From contig NZ_BHVX01000009.1 in NCBI RefSeq assembly GCF_003851545.1, positions 118,918-182,917 on the forward strand: a stretch of 64,000 nucleotides of DNA, in the 5' to 3' direction. The DNA comes from Ralstonia sp. SET104. Its GTDB lineage: Bacteria > Pseudomonadota > Gammaproteobacteria > Burkholderiales > Burkholderiaceae. Numbering within the stretch: position 1 is the stretch's first letter; each line of letters starts with the position of its first letter. Shown piece after piece: positions 8,387 through 17,512 of this stretch. The notes under the pieces are model-generated. The model had not been told where the DNA came from and searched no databases. It worked only from the letters and a program-made list of their open reading frames with translations. The position numbers and the translations under genes are program-made.

Positions 8387-10099
8387 ATGCTGACTTACCC
8401 GCTGGTCTCCCATCCAACGCTCGACCACACGCTCGCCTGGCGTGACGGAACGCCCGTCCGTGCACGCGTGTTTGTGGCCGACGTGATGGCATTGGCCGCG
8501 ATGCTGCCGCCGGGCGGCTACGTGTTCAACGCCTGCACAGACCGCTACCGCTTTGCCGTCGGCCTGTGCGCGACGCTGGTGGCGGGCAAGATCAGCCTGT
8601 TGCCGCCCATGCAGACGCCGCAGATGGTGCGCCAGCTCGCAGCGTTCGCGCCGGATGTGTTCTGCCTGCACGATGCGCCCGCCTGCCCGGTCGATCTGCC
8701 GGGCTTTCGCTATCCCGATGCGTTGACTGCCGATGCGTTGGTGGTGGACACCGCGCCCATCGACGTTCCGCAGATCGATGCATCGCAAGTCATGGCGGTA
8801 CTGTTCACGTCCGGCTCGACCGGCACGCCGGTGCCGCATCGCAAGACGTGGGGCGCGCTGGTGCGCTGCATGCGAACGGCGGTTGCACACCTGGGACTGG
8901 AGGATGGACGCGCATTCACGCTGGTCGGCACGGTGCCGGCGCAGCATATGTACGGCTTTGAGGTGACGGTGTTGCTTGCGCTGCACGGCGGCCTTGCGTT
9001 CAGCAATCGGCAGCCGTTCTATCCTGCGGACATTCGCGCAGCGATGGAGGCCGTGCCGCAGCCGCGGGTGCTGGTGACCTCGCCGGTGCATCTGCGGGCG
9101 CTGCTGGCGTCGGAGCCCGCGTTGCCGCACGCGTCGCTCGTGCTGTCGGCCACTGCGCCGCTATCAGATGCGCTGGCGCAGGAAGCCGAGACGCGCCTGT
9201 GTGCGCCGCTGATCGAAATCTACGGCAGCACTGAAACCGGCCAGATCGCCACGCGCCGCACCGCGCAGGAAGCTGCCTGGCACCTGTACCCCGGCGTCCG
9301 CATGGAATCGCGCCCCGGCACGCCTGAAGACGACGGCCCCACCGTATGGGTAACCGGCGGACATGTCGAAACCCCGGTACCGATGGGCGATGCAATTGCG
9401 CTGATTGATGACACGCACTTCCTGCTGCACGGGCGCAAGGCCGATCTGATCAACATTGCCGGCAAGCGGTCATCGCTGGCGTATCTGAACCATCAGCTCA
9501 ACGCGATTGCAGGCGTGGAGGACGGCGTGTTCTTCATGCCGGACGATGCGCCCGCAACCCCGCATATGCGCAGCAGTGCGGCAGTCACGCGCCTGGTGGC
9601 CCTGGTGGTGGCCCCGAGCCTGAGCGCGGCGGATGTGCTGCGCGCCCTGCACGATCGTATCGATGCGGCATTCCTGCCGCGCCCGCTGCTGCTGGTGGAC
9701 GCACTGCCGCGCAACGAGACCGGCAAACTGGCGCGCGATGTGCTGGCCGCGCTCGTCGCACAGCATTCGCACCGCAACGCACGCAAGCCCGCCATGCGCT
9801 TCACCATTCCGGCTGATCACCCGGCGCTGCCGGGGCACTTTCCCGGCCACCCGATCGTACCGGGTGTGGTGCTGCTCGATCATGTGATCCACACGATTGG
9901 GGTGGCACTGGGCCGCTCGCTGGATGCGTGCAAGATCAGCTCGGCCAAGTTCCTCAGTCCTGCGGCGCCGGGGGAGTCACTCGATCTTGCGTTCGAGACG
10001 ACGGCCAGCAACACCGTTCGCTTCACGATCCGTGCGGGCGAACGCGACGTGGCCAGCGGCGTGCTGTCTGTACCGGCGCTGGAGGGCGTTCCCGCATGA
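8387..10099 (+). CDS. Acyl/aryl-AMP ligase fused to a C-terminal FabZ-like dehydratase
   Basis: A 570-residue fusion. Residues about 1-460 are an ANL-family adenylating domain with the P-loop FTSGSTGTP (140-148), YGSTETG, and a C-terminal NETGK lysine motif. It would activate the starter acid and load it on the ACP. Residues about 470-570 are a single hotdog domain with HPALPGHFPGHPIVPGVVLL, carrying the FabZ/FabA-type catalytic His. In many aryl-polyene clusters these are two proteins (ApeH, ApeI). The stop overlaps the next start (ATGA). Confidence 0.88.
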   Translation: MLTYPLVSHPTLDHTLAWRDGTPVRARVFVADVMALAAMLPPGGYVFNACTDRYRFAVGLCATLVAGKISLLPPMQTPQMVRQLAAFAPDVFCLHDAPACPVDLPGFRYPDALTADALVVDTAPIDVPQIDASQVMAVLFTSGSTGTPVPHRKTWGALVRCMRTAVAHLGLEDGRAFTLVGTVPAQHMYGFEVTVLLALHGGLAFSNRQPFYPADIRAAMEAVPQPRVLVTSPVHLRALLASEPALPHASLVLSATAPLSDALAQEAETRLCAPLIEIYGSTETGQIATRRTAQEAAWHLYPGVRMESRPGTPEDDGPTVWVTGGHVETPVPMGDAIALIDDTHFLLHGRKADLINIAGKRSSLAYLNHQLNAIAGVEDGVFFMPDDAPATPHMRSSAAVTRLVALVVAPSLSAADVLRALHDRIDAAFLPRPLLLVDALPRNETGKLARDVLAALVAQHSHRNARKPAMRFTIPADHPALPGHFPGHPIVPGVVLLDHVIHTIGVALGRSLDACKISSAKFLSPAAPGESLDLAFETTASNTVRFTIRAGERDVASGVLSVPALEGVPA

Positions 10100-11070
10100 A
10101 GCGCACCGAATGGGCCAAACACTGGGCCGAGCGTCCGGAGCGCAGCAACCTCACGCTGCTGCGGGTGATGACGTGGCTCTCGCTGCGGCTGGGGCGGCCG
10201 TTCGGCCGGGGCCTGCTGCGGCTGATTGCGCTGTATTTCATGGCGTTTTCACCGGCGGCGCGGCGTGCTTCGCGCGACTACCTGCGCCGCGCGCTGGGGC
10301 GATCGGCGAGCCCGCGTGAGGTGTTTCGCCACCTGTTCACGTTCAGCACCACCATCCACGACCGCATCTATCTGATCAGCGGGCGCTTCGATCTGTTCGA
10401 TATCCAGTTGCAAGGGCAGCAGCACGTGCATGACGTACTGGCGCAAGGGCATGGTGCATTCCTGCTGGGCGCGCACCTGGGCAGTTTCGAGGTGGTGCGC
10501 GCGCTCGGCCGCACGGTGCCGGATCTGCGCGTGGCCGTTGCGATGTACGAGGAAAACGCGCGCAACATCAACGCTGCCGTTGCCGCCATCAACCCGGCGG
10601 CAGCGCCGGAAGTCATTTCGCTGGGGCGCGTGGACGCAATGCTGGAAGTGCGTGAGGCGCTGGACGACAACCGCTTGGTGGGGATGCTGGCCGATCGCAC
10701 GCTGCTGCGCGATGCGGGGCCGTTGGTACAGCGCATGGATTTTCTCGGCAGTCCGGCGGCGTTTCCGCTCGGGCCGTTGCAGATGGCGGCCATGCTTAAG
10801 CGGCCCGTGCTGTTCATGGCTGGCCTGCACCTGGGCGGCAATCGTTACGCCGTGCATTTCGATCCGCTGGCGGACTTCACCGATGTACGCCGCGAAGACC
10901 GCGCTGCAGCGGTGCAGGCGGCGCTGGCCCGCTATGTGGAACGGGTTGAGCACTACTGCCGCGCCGCGCCGTACAATTGGTTCAATTACTTCGACTTCTG
11001 GCAGGATGCCGATGCGGCCCGCCCGCAGGATCACGCCCCTGCCAACCGTCAGACAACCCAGACGCCATGA
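10096..11070 (+). CDS. LpxL/HtrB-like lysophospholipid acyltransferase
   Basis: A 324-residue membrane-associated acyltransferase. The catalytic HX4E motif appears as HLGSFE (in GAHLGSFEVV), following a hydrophobic N-terminal helix (about residues 38-58). The family transfers an acyl chain from ACP to a lipid acceptor. In this cluster it may place the finished polyene on a phospholipid or glycolipid headgroup before export. It overlaps both neighbours by 4 bp (ATGA), showing translational coupling. Confidence 0.88.
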   Translation: MKRTEWAKHWAERPERSNLTLLRVMTWLSLRLGRPFGRGLLRLIALYFMAFSPAARRASRDYLRRALGRSASPREVFRHLFTFSTTIHDRIYLISGRFDLFDIQLQGQQHVHDVLAQGHGAFLLGAHLGSFEVVRALGRTVPDLRVAVAMYEENARNINAAVAAINPAAAPEVISLGRVDAMLEVREALDDNRLVGMLADRTLLRDAGPLVQRMDFLGSPAAFPLGPLQMAAMLKRPVLFMAGLHLGGNRYAVHFDPLADFTDVRREDRAAAVQAALARYVERVEHYCRAAPYNWFNYFDFWQDADAARPQDHAPANRQTTQTP

Positions 11071-11663
11071 TTGCAACGCGCTTATTGCTTCGCGCCTTTC
11101 TGGCCATGCTCGCTGCCAGCCTGCTGTCAACGACAGTGCACGCAGCCGACAGCGCCTGGACGCTCGACCGCCTGATGTCCACGCTCGCGCACAACAAATC
11201 GGGGCGGGCAACATTTACTGAAACGAAAACGCTATCGATCGCGGCCGCGCCGATCGAATCCTCCGGCGAGCTGGTGTTCGTCGCGCCCGACCATCTGGAA
11301 AAGCACACGCTGGTTCCAAAGCCCGAACACCTCGTGATCGACGCAGACACGCTGACGGTGGCGCGCAACCAGCGCAAGTTCACGATGCCGCTGGCGCAGT
11401 ACCCGGAACTCGCCGCGTTTATCGAGAGCATCCGCGCGACGCTGGCCGGCAACCGCTACGCGCTCGAAGCGATCTACAAGGTCGCCATTGCCGGCCGTGG
11501 CGATGACTGGACGCTCACCCTTACGCCCATCGACGCGCGTATGCAGAAGGTGGTCAGCACCATCACGCTGGAAGGCACGCGCGATGTGCTGCGCAGCGTC
11601 GCCATCCGCCAGCCAGACGGCGATCATTCGCTGATGCGGCTGCGGCCCGTGGCCAACCCCTAG
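11067..11663 (+). CDS. LolA-related periplasmic carrier protein of the cluster
   Basis: A 198-residue exported protein with a signal peptide ending at VHAA (residues 1-26). Beta-rich sequence follows, containing ESSGELVFVAPDHLEKHTL and LVIDADTLTVARNQRKFT, a LolA/LppX-type lipid-binding fold pattern. Standard LolA carries lipoproteins across the periplasm; cluster-associated homologues (ApeM-like) probably ferry the polyene lipid to the outer membrane. It overlaps the acyltransferase gene by 4 bp and is followed 12 bp later by the MMPL exporter. Confidence 0.85.
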   Translation: MIATRLLLRAFLAMLAASLLSTTVHAADSAWTLDRLMSTLAHNKSGRATFTETKTLSIAAAPIESSGELVFVAPDHLEKHTLVPKPEHLVIDADTLTVARNQRKFTMPLAQYPELAAFIESIRATLAGNRYALEAIYKVAIAGRGDDWTLTLTPIDARMQKVVSTITLEGTRDVLRSVAIRQPDGDHSLMRLRPVANP

Positions 11664-11675
11664 GACAACGTACGC

Positions 11676-14084
11676 ATGGAACGCTTGCACGCGCTGCGTC
11701 GGCCTGCTGTGCTGGTCTGGTTGATCGGCCTGCTGCTGTGCACAGTCGTAATCGGGCGCACGCGCTTTACGGCGGACCTGTCGGCGTTTCTGCCGCGCTC
11801 GCCGAGCGCGGAGCAGCGCGTGCTGATCGACCAGTTGCGCGATGGGCTGGTGTCGCGGCTCATCCTCGTCGGCATTGAGGGCGGTGATGCCGCCACGCGT
11901 GCAACGCTGTCGAAACAGCTCGCAGCCACGCTGCGCACCGACGCGCAATTCAGTGCGGTCAACAACGGCGAGCCCGTGAGCGAAGCGCGCGACCGGCAGT
12001 TCGTCTTCGATCACCGTTACGTGCTCAGCCCCGCTGTCACGCCGCAGCGCTTTTCCGCTGAAGGGCTGCACGCTGCGCTGGGCGAGAGCCTGGATCTGCT
12101 GAGTTCGTCTGCGGGGCTGGTCGCAAAGAACATGCTGCCGCGCGATCCAACCGCAGAGGTGGCAGCCCTCGTCAGCCAACTCGACAGCACGGCGCTGCCA
12201 TCGTCAATGCATGGCGTGTGGGCCTCGCACGACGGCCAGCGTGCCGTGCTGGTAGTGCAGACGGCCGCTGCCGGCGCCGACACCGATGCGCAGGCCCGTG
12301 CCATCGGCACCGTGCGCCGCGCATTCGATGCAGCCGCGCGCAGGGTGCCGAATGCCGCGTCGACGCGCCTCCTGATGACTGGCCCAGGCGTGTTCTCTGT
12401 CGACGCGCGAGACACCATCAAGCGCGACGTCGAGCGGCTGTCTACCGTGAGCCTCGTGCTGGTGGTTGCACTGTTGATGATGGTGTACCGCTCGCCGCGC
12501 ACCGTCGTGCTTGGATTGCTGCCGGTGCTCTCCGGCGTGGCGGCGGGCGTGGCGGCGGTCAGCCTCACATTTGGCGCGGTGCACGGGCTCACGCTCGGGT
12601 TCGGCACCACGCTCATCGGCGAGGCGGTGGACTACTCGATCTACCTGTTCGTGCAATCCGCCGGCCCGCGCGGCGCCACTCCCGCCGACAGCCTGCGCGC
12701 ATGGATTGCCACGTACTGGCCGACCATCCGCCTGGGTGTGCTGACTTCAGTGTGCGGCTTTGCGTCGATGCTGTTCTCGGGCTTTCCGGGGCTCGTGCAG
12801 TTGGGGCTGTATTCGATTGTCGGGCTGGCGACGGCGGCGCTCGTCACGCGCTACGTGCTGCCGCATCTGCGTGGTGCAGAGGTGGCGACGCGTGATGTGT
12901 CGCGCGTGGGTGCATGGCTGGCACGGGCCACGCATGCTGCGCCGCGCCTGCGCTGGCCGCTGGCGCTCGTGCTCATCGGGGCATGTACCGCGCTTGCACT
13001 GCATCGCGATGGCCTGTGGAGCCGCGAACTCGCCGCACTGAGCCCTGTACCTGCGAAAAGCCAGGCGCTCGACGCCAGCCTGCGCGCAGACGTGGGCGCG
13101 CCCGACGTGCGCTATCTGGTGGTGATTCCGGGCGCGACGGAACAGGCCGCGCTCGAAGGCGCCGAGAAGATCGCCGCACAACTGCAACCGCTGGTAGACA
13201 GTGGCGTGCTTGCCGGCTTCGAAAGCCCCGCACGCTATCTGCCGAGCGACGCGACGCAGCGCGCGCGCCTCGCCAGTCTGCCGCCCGCCGACACGCTGGC
13301 GGCACGCATGCGCAGCGCCGTCGAGGATCAGCCGATCCGCGTCAAGCCCGACCTCTTCGCCCCGTTCATCGCCGATGTGGATGCCGCACGATCGCAACTG
13401 CTGCTGCGGCGCGCAGATCTCAAGGGCACATCGATGGCGTTGGCCGTCGATGCGCTGCTGACCGAACGCGGCGGCCAGTGGAGCGCCATGTTGCCCCTGC
13501 GTGCGCCAGCCAGCGCAAAAGGCACGGTCAACCAGCCCAGCCTGGATGCCACGCCAGTTCGCGCGGCCGTCGCGCATGCAAACGTGCCCAGCGCCCTCTT
13601 CGTCGACATGAAGGCCGAAGCCGACCGGCTGTACGTCAATTACGTGCGCGAAGACCTTCGCCTGTCCCTCGCCGGTTTTGTGGCGATTGCGTTGCTGCTG
13701 CTTGTGGCGCTGCGCTCGCCACAGCGAACGCTGCGTGCGCTGGCACCGCTGGTGGCTGCGGTGCTGGCGGTGACTGCGGGCTTTGCCCTGGCACGCGTGC
13801 CACTGACCATCCTGCATCTGGTCGGCATGCTGCTGATCGTGGCGGTGGGATCAAACTACGCGCTGTTCTTCAATCAACGGACGCAGACCATCGCATCGCA
13901 GACGCTGGTATCGCTGCTGGTGGCAAACCTCGCGACGGTGGCCGGCTTCGGCCTGCTGGCGTTCTCGCGCGTGCCGATGCTGGAAACGTTCGGGCTGACC
14001 GTCGGCCCCGGCGCCATGCTTGCGCTGGTGTTTGCCGCCATCCTCGCGCCCCGCGCCAATCACGAGCAGCACGCCACAGCATGA
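11676..14084 (+). CDS. MMPL/RND-type lipid exporter of the cluster
   Basis: An 802-residue inner-membrane transporter with the two-fold MMPL layout: TM1 at about residues 9-29, a periplasmic domain, five or six TM segments around residues 255-400, then the pattern repeats with TM at about 425-440 and a final bundle at 660-800. Segments such as TLGFGTTLIGEAVDYSIYLF are typical. The family uses the proton gradient to move large lipids, here presumably the polyene or its lipid conjugate out of the inner membrane. It overlaps the deacetylase gene by 4 bp. Confidence 0.9.
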   Translation: MERLHALRRPAVLVWLIGLLLCTVVIGRTRFTADLSAFLPRSPSAEQRVLIDQLRDGLVSRLILVGIEGGDAATRATLSKQLAATLRTDAQFSAVNNGEPVSEARDRQFVFDHRYVLSPAVTPQRFSAEGLHAALGESLDLLSSSAGLVAKNMLPRDPTAEVAALVSQLDSTALPSSMHGVWASHDGQRAVLVVQTAAAGADTDAQARAIGTVRRAFDAAARRVPNAASTRLLMTGPGVFSVDARDTIKRDVERLSTVSLVLVVALLMMVYRSPRTVVLGLLPVLSGVAAGVAAVSLTFGAVHGLTLGFGTTLIGEAVDYSIYLFVQSAGPRGATPADSLRAWIATYWPTIRLGVLTSVCGFASMLFSGFPGLVQLGLYSIVGLATAALVTRYVLPHLRGAEVATRDVSRVGAWLARATHAAPRLRWPLALVLIGACTALALHRDGLWSRELAALSPVPAKSQALDASLRADVGAPDVRYLVVIPGATEQAALEGAEKIAAQLQPLVDSGVLAGFESPARYLPSDATQRARLASLPPADTLAARMRSAVEDQPIRVKPDLFAPFIADVDAARSQLLLRRADLKGTSMALAVDALLTERGGQWSAMLPLRAPASAKGTVNQPSLDATPVRAAVAHANVPSALFVDMKAEADRLYVNYVREDLRLSLAGFVAIALLLLVALRSPQRTLRALAPLVAAVLAVTAGFALARVPLTILHLVGMLLIVAVGSNYALFFNQRTQTIASQTLVSLLVANLATVAGFGLLAFSRVPMLETFGLTVGPGAMLALVFAAILAPRANHEQHATA

Positions 14085-14944
14085 ACGCACCGATCTCCTC
14101 GCCGCTTGGCACCGCCCGCCGCTGGAAACCGACGCCGCTGATCAGCGGCGCGCTGGCGCTGCACGCCGGCGCAGCGGTTGCCGTTGCGGCCGAGCCATCG
14201 ACATGGCCGTGGGCCGGGGGCAGCGTGATCGCCTCGCATCTGGCGTTGATGGCGAGCGGGCTATGGCCACGCAGCACGTGGCTCGGCCCCAACTGGACGC
14301 ACCTGCCCGCCACCGCCGGCCAGCAAATCGCATTGACCATCGACGACGGCCCGGACCCCGAGGTCACGCCGCGCGTGCTGGACGTGCTTGACCAGTACGG
14401 CGCCAAGGCCACGTTCTTCTGTATCGGCGAATTGGCGCAGCAGCACCCGCGCTGGGTGCAAGCCATCGTCTCGCGCGGGCACGCGGTAGAAAACCACAGC
14501 CAGCGCCATCGGCATACGTTCTCGCTGCAAGGCCCAGGCGCATTGCGGCGCGAAATTGCAGCCGCGCAAGACACGCTCACGCAAATCGCCGGCACGCGCC
14601 CGCTGTTCTTCCGCGCACCGGCCGGATTGCGCAACCCGTTTCTCGAACCCGTGCTGTGTCAGCTTGGCCTGCAGTTGGCGAGCTGGACGCGGCGCGGCTT
14701 CGACACCCGCTCACGCAACGCCGATGTCATCTCGCGGCGCTTGCTGCGCGGCCTCGCGCCGCAGGACATCCTGCTGCTGCACGACGGCCATGCGGCGCGC
14801 GATGCACATGGCGCGCCCGTCCTGCTGACCGTCTTGCCAAAGGTGCTGGAAGCCGCCGCGCATGTGCAATTGCAGTGCACGACATTGCGCGCTGCCCTCA
14901 CGCCGGAGCCCGCGCAGGCCACCCGCCCGCCAATGGCCATTTGA
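14081..14944 (+). CDS. Polysaccharide deacetylase (NodB homology domain)
   Basis: A 287-residue carbohydrate esterase family 4-type protein. The NodB motifs are complete: TIDDGPD (residues 86-92, with the Asp pair at 88-89), HSQRH (139-143, metal ligands) and RAPAGLRNP (178-186). N-terminal hydrophobic segments at about 22-38 and 47-62 suggest membrane anchoring. Such enzymes remove N-acetyl groups from GlcNAc-containing glycans or glycolipids. Within this operon the natural guess is deacetylation of a sugar added by the family 2 glycosyltransferase, but that is inference. It is translationally coupled to the MMPL gene. Confidence 0.88.
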   Translation: MNAPISSPLGTARRWKPTPLISGALALHAGAAVAVAAEPSTWPWAGGSVIASHLALMASGLWPRSTWLGPNWTHLPATAGQQIALTIDDGPDPEVTPRVLDVLDQYGAKATFFCIGELAQQHPRWVQAIVSRGHAVENHSQRHRHTFSLQGPGALRREIAAAQDTLTQIAGTRPLFFRAPAGLRNPFLEPVLCQLGLQLASWTRRGFDTRSRNADVISRRLLRGLAPQDILLLHDGHAARDAHGAPVLLTVLPKVLEAAAHVQLQCTTLRAALTPEPAQATRPPMAI

Positions 14945-15018
14945 TAAGATTTGCTCACGATCGGCACACCAGTCTGCCGAACCACTCCACCCCTCAATTG
15001 CTGCGACATCGCCCCCCA

Positions 15019-16254
15019 GTGAAGCCCGTTCTGCTCACGCATTTCACCGCCACGAGCTGCCTCGGACGTGGCCTTGACGCCACGCTCGATGCATTGCACG
15101 GGCAACGCGGCGGCCTCACGCCATGCGACTTCCCGCGCGCCGATCTCGACACGTGGATCGGCGCGGTGGACGGCGCAGATGCCACGCCCGTGCGCGCGGA
15201 TCTGGCCGAGTTCGAATGCCGCAACAACCGGCTCGCCCAGATCGGCCTCACGCAAGACGGCTTTGCCGCGCACGTTGAAGCGGCCAAGGCGCGCCATGGC
15301 GCCAGCCGTGTCGGCGTGTTCATCGGCACCAGCACGTCGGGCATTCTGGAAACCGAGCACGCCTACCAACAGCGCCAGTATCACGACGGGCAACCCGGCG
15401 CGCTGCCGGCCAGCTTCCGTTACGCACACACGCACAACATCTATTCGCCTGCGGCATTCGTGCGGGCGTACTTTGGGCTGAGCGGGCCGGCAATGGTGAT
15501 CTCGTCGGCGTGTTCGTCGGGGGCCAAGGTGTTTGCTTCGGCGCGGCGCATGCTGGCTGCGGGCCTGATCGATGCGGCAGTGGTAGGTGGCGTCGATTCG
15601 CTGTGCCTGACCGCGCTGTATGGGTTCAACTCACTGGAGTTGCTGTCGTCACAGCCTTGCCGTCCGTACGATGCGGCGCGCGACGGTATCTCGATCGGCG
15701 AGGCCGCGGCCTTTGCGCTGCTGGAACGCGCCCCCGAAGCAAACGGTGTGCTGCATGACGATGCCATCCTGCTGCTCGGCATTGGCGAATCGAGCGACGC
15801 GCATCACATGTCGTCGCCGCACCCGGAAGGGCTGGGTGCGCGCGCTGCCATGGAGCAGGCGCTGGCGACGAGCAACCTGGCCGCAACGGACATCGACTAC
15901 ATCAACCTGCACGGCACGGGCACGCCCAGCAATGACGCGGCGGAGGCCCGCGCCATCCACGCGCTGTTCGACGGCACAGCGTGCAGCTCAACCAAGGGCG
16001 CGACCGGTCACACACTGGGCGCTGCTGGCGCACTGGAGGCAGTGATCACGGCGCTGGCCCTGCGCCATCAATTGCTACCGGCCGGCATCAACACCACGCA
16101 GCCTGACCCGGCCCTGACCGTCAACTATCTGACAACCAGCCGCAACGCGCGCGTGCGCACAGCACTCAGCAACGCCTTCGGCTTTGGCGGCACGAACTGC
16201 AGCCTGGTCTTTGGCCTCGCCGGTCACCTGGACTACCTGGACCTATCGTCATGA
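15019..16254 (+). CDS. Beta-ketoacyl-ACP synthase (KAS II type) of the cluster
   Basis: A 411-residue thiolase-fold condensing enzyme with a complete catalytic triad: Cys165 in ISSACSSGAK, His298 in LHGTGTPSND and His331 in KGATGHTLGAAG. It carries out chain elongation with malonyl-ACP. I see no ATG that would give the N-terminus MKPVLLTHFTA, so translation probably begins at GTG 15019; no strong Shine-Dalgarno is visible, and the gap to the previous gene is 74 bp. It overlaps the following chain-length-factor-like gene by 4 bp, as in KS/CLF pairs. Confidence 0.9.
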   Translation: MKPVLLTHFTATSCLGRGLDATLDALHGQRGGLTPCDFPRADLDTWIGAVDGADATPVRADLAEFECRNNRLAQIGLTQDGFAAHVEAAKARHGASRVGVFIGTSTSGILETEHAYQQRQYHDGQPGALPASFRYAHTHNIYSPAAFVRAYFGLSGPAMVISSACSSGAKVFASARRMLAAGLIDAAVVGGVDSLCLTALYGFNSLELLSSQPCRPYDAARDGISIGEAAAFALLERAPEANGVLHDDAILLLGIGESSDAHHMSSPHPEGLGARAAMEQALATSNLAATDIDYINLHGTGTPSNDAAEARAIHALFDGTACSSTKGATGHTLGAAGALEAVITALALRHQLLPAGINTTQPDPALTVNYLTTSRNARVRTALSNAFGFGGTNCSLVFGLAGHLDYLDLSS

Positions 16255-17054
16255 CCCGACTGAGCGCCTTCATCGAAAGCATCGGCGTGCTCGGGCCCGG
16301 CCTGCCGGATTGGCCGCACGCTGCTGATGTGCTCGCCGGTCGCACACCCTATGCGCACGCACCCACCGAACTGCCGCCGCCCGCCGGCCTGCCATCGGTC
16401 GAGCGCCGCCGCACGGGGCCTGTCGTCAAGCTAGCGCTGGCAGTCGGCCACGAGGCCGTGGCGGGCAGCGGACGCGATGCCGCCACGCTGGCGGCCGTCT
16501 TCACCTCGTCTGGCGGCGACGGCCACAACTGCCACGCGATCTGCGAAACCCTGGCGGGCGACGACCGCAAGCTCTCGCCCACGCGCTTTCACAACTCCGT
16601 GCACAATGCGCCGGCGGGCTACTGGAGCATCGCCACACACGCCATGGCCCCGTCCAACGTGCTGTGCGCGTACGACGGCAGCTTTGCCGCCGGGCTGCTG
16701 GACAGTCTTTGCCAAGTCGCGATCGACGCCACGCCCACGCTGCTGATCGCGTACGACGGCAGCTACCCCGAGCCGCTGAACGCGGTGCGGCCCGTGCCCG
16801 ACGCGTTTGCAGTGGCACTGGTGCTAGCACCCGAAGCCGGCCCGCGCACGCTCGCACGCGTGGACGTGACGCTTACCGACGCACCGTTGACGACGTTGGC
16901 CCACACCGCACTCGAAACACTGCGGCACGGCAACGCCGCCGCCCGCGCGCTGCCACTGTTGGAAGCGCTGGCCGCACAGCGCGCAGCAAGCGTGGTGCTC
17001 GACTATCTGCCCGAGACCCGCGTGCAGGTCGACATCACCCGCGGCACGTCATGA
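16251..17054 (+). CDS. Ketosynthase chain-length-factor-like protein (N-terminal ketosynthase domain only)
   Basis: A 267-residue truncated ketosynthase homologue of the type found in aryl-polyene clusters (Ketoacyl-synt_2). Diagnostic text includes VFTSSGGDGHNCHAICETL and FHNSVHNAPAGYWSIATH. It lacks a recognisable active-site Cys context and the C-terminal His motifs, so it is not catalytic alone. Homologues (ApeC) pair with the full ketosynthase and set chain length. Here the partner would be the product of the gene immediately upstream. 4-bp overlaps at both ends. Confidence 0.85.
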   Translation: MTRLSAFIESIGVLGPGLPDWPHAADVLAGRTPYAHAPTELPPPAGLPSVERRRTGPVVKLALAVGHEAVAGSGRDAATLAAVFTSSGGDGHNCHAICETLAGDDRKLSPTRFHNSVHNAPAGYWSIATHAMAPSNVLCAYDGSFAAGLLDSLCQVAIDATPTLLIAYDGSYPEPLNAVRPVPDAFAVALVLAPEAGPRTLARVDVTLTDAPLTTLAHTALETLRHGNAAARALPLLEALAAQRAASVVLDYLPETRVQVDITRGTS

Positions 17055-17512
17055 CATCAAGCGCGCAGCCGTCTGCGCCGCTCGACCGCAACTGGATCGC
17101 GGCACGCATTCCGCACAGCGGCGCGATGTGTCTGCTCGATGCGGTGGTCGCCTGGAATGATGCGCACATCCATTGCACCGCCACGAGTCATCGTGATCCG
17201 GCCAACCCGTTGCGCTCGCACGGTCAGCTGGCGGCGGTCTGCGGCATCGAATACGCTGCCCAGGCGATGGCCGTACACGGCGCCTTGTGCGATGCTGAGC
17301 GAGCACGCCCGCGCACCGGTTTTCTTGCCAGCGTGCGCAGCGTTGAAGCCCACGTTCCGCGCCTCGACACGATCGAGACACCGCTGGACATCGAAGCCGA
17401 GCGCATCGGCGGCGACGGCAACAACGTGCTGTACCGCTTTACCGTGCGCAATGGCGCACGCACCCTGTTGACCGGCCGCGCCGCCGTCGTGCTCGACGCG
17501 TCCGTTGTATGA
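17051..17512 (+). CDS. Hotdog-fold 3-hydroxyacyl-ACP dehydratase (ApeP-like)
   Basis: A 153-residue single hotdog protein. It opens with IAARIPHSGAMCLLDAVVAW, in which the PHSG/M pattern and its His match the dehydratase family of polyene clusters. It would form the trans double bonds of the conjugated chain, together with the dehydratase domain fused to the ligase. It starts inside the preceding stop region (4-bp overlap). In canonical clusters a FabG-like reductase and another ketosynthase follow; neither is here. Confidence 0.85.
   Translation: MTSSAQPSAPLDRNWIAARIPHSGAMCLLDAVVAWNDAHIHCTATSHRDPANPLRSHGQLAAVCGIEYAAQAMAVHGALCDAERARPRTGFLASVRSVEAHVPRLDTIETPLDIEAERIGGDGNNVLYRFTVRNGARTLLTGRAAVVLDASVV

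Noticed and set aside
12747..13817. Long antisense ORF inside the MMPL exporter gene
   Set aside because: Arg/His/Gln-rich shadow of a high-GC gene; the opposite frame has clear MMPL character.
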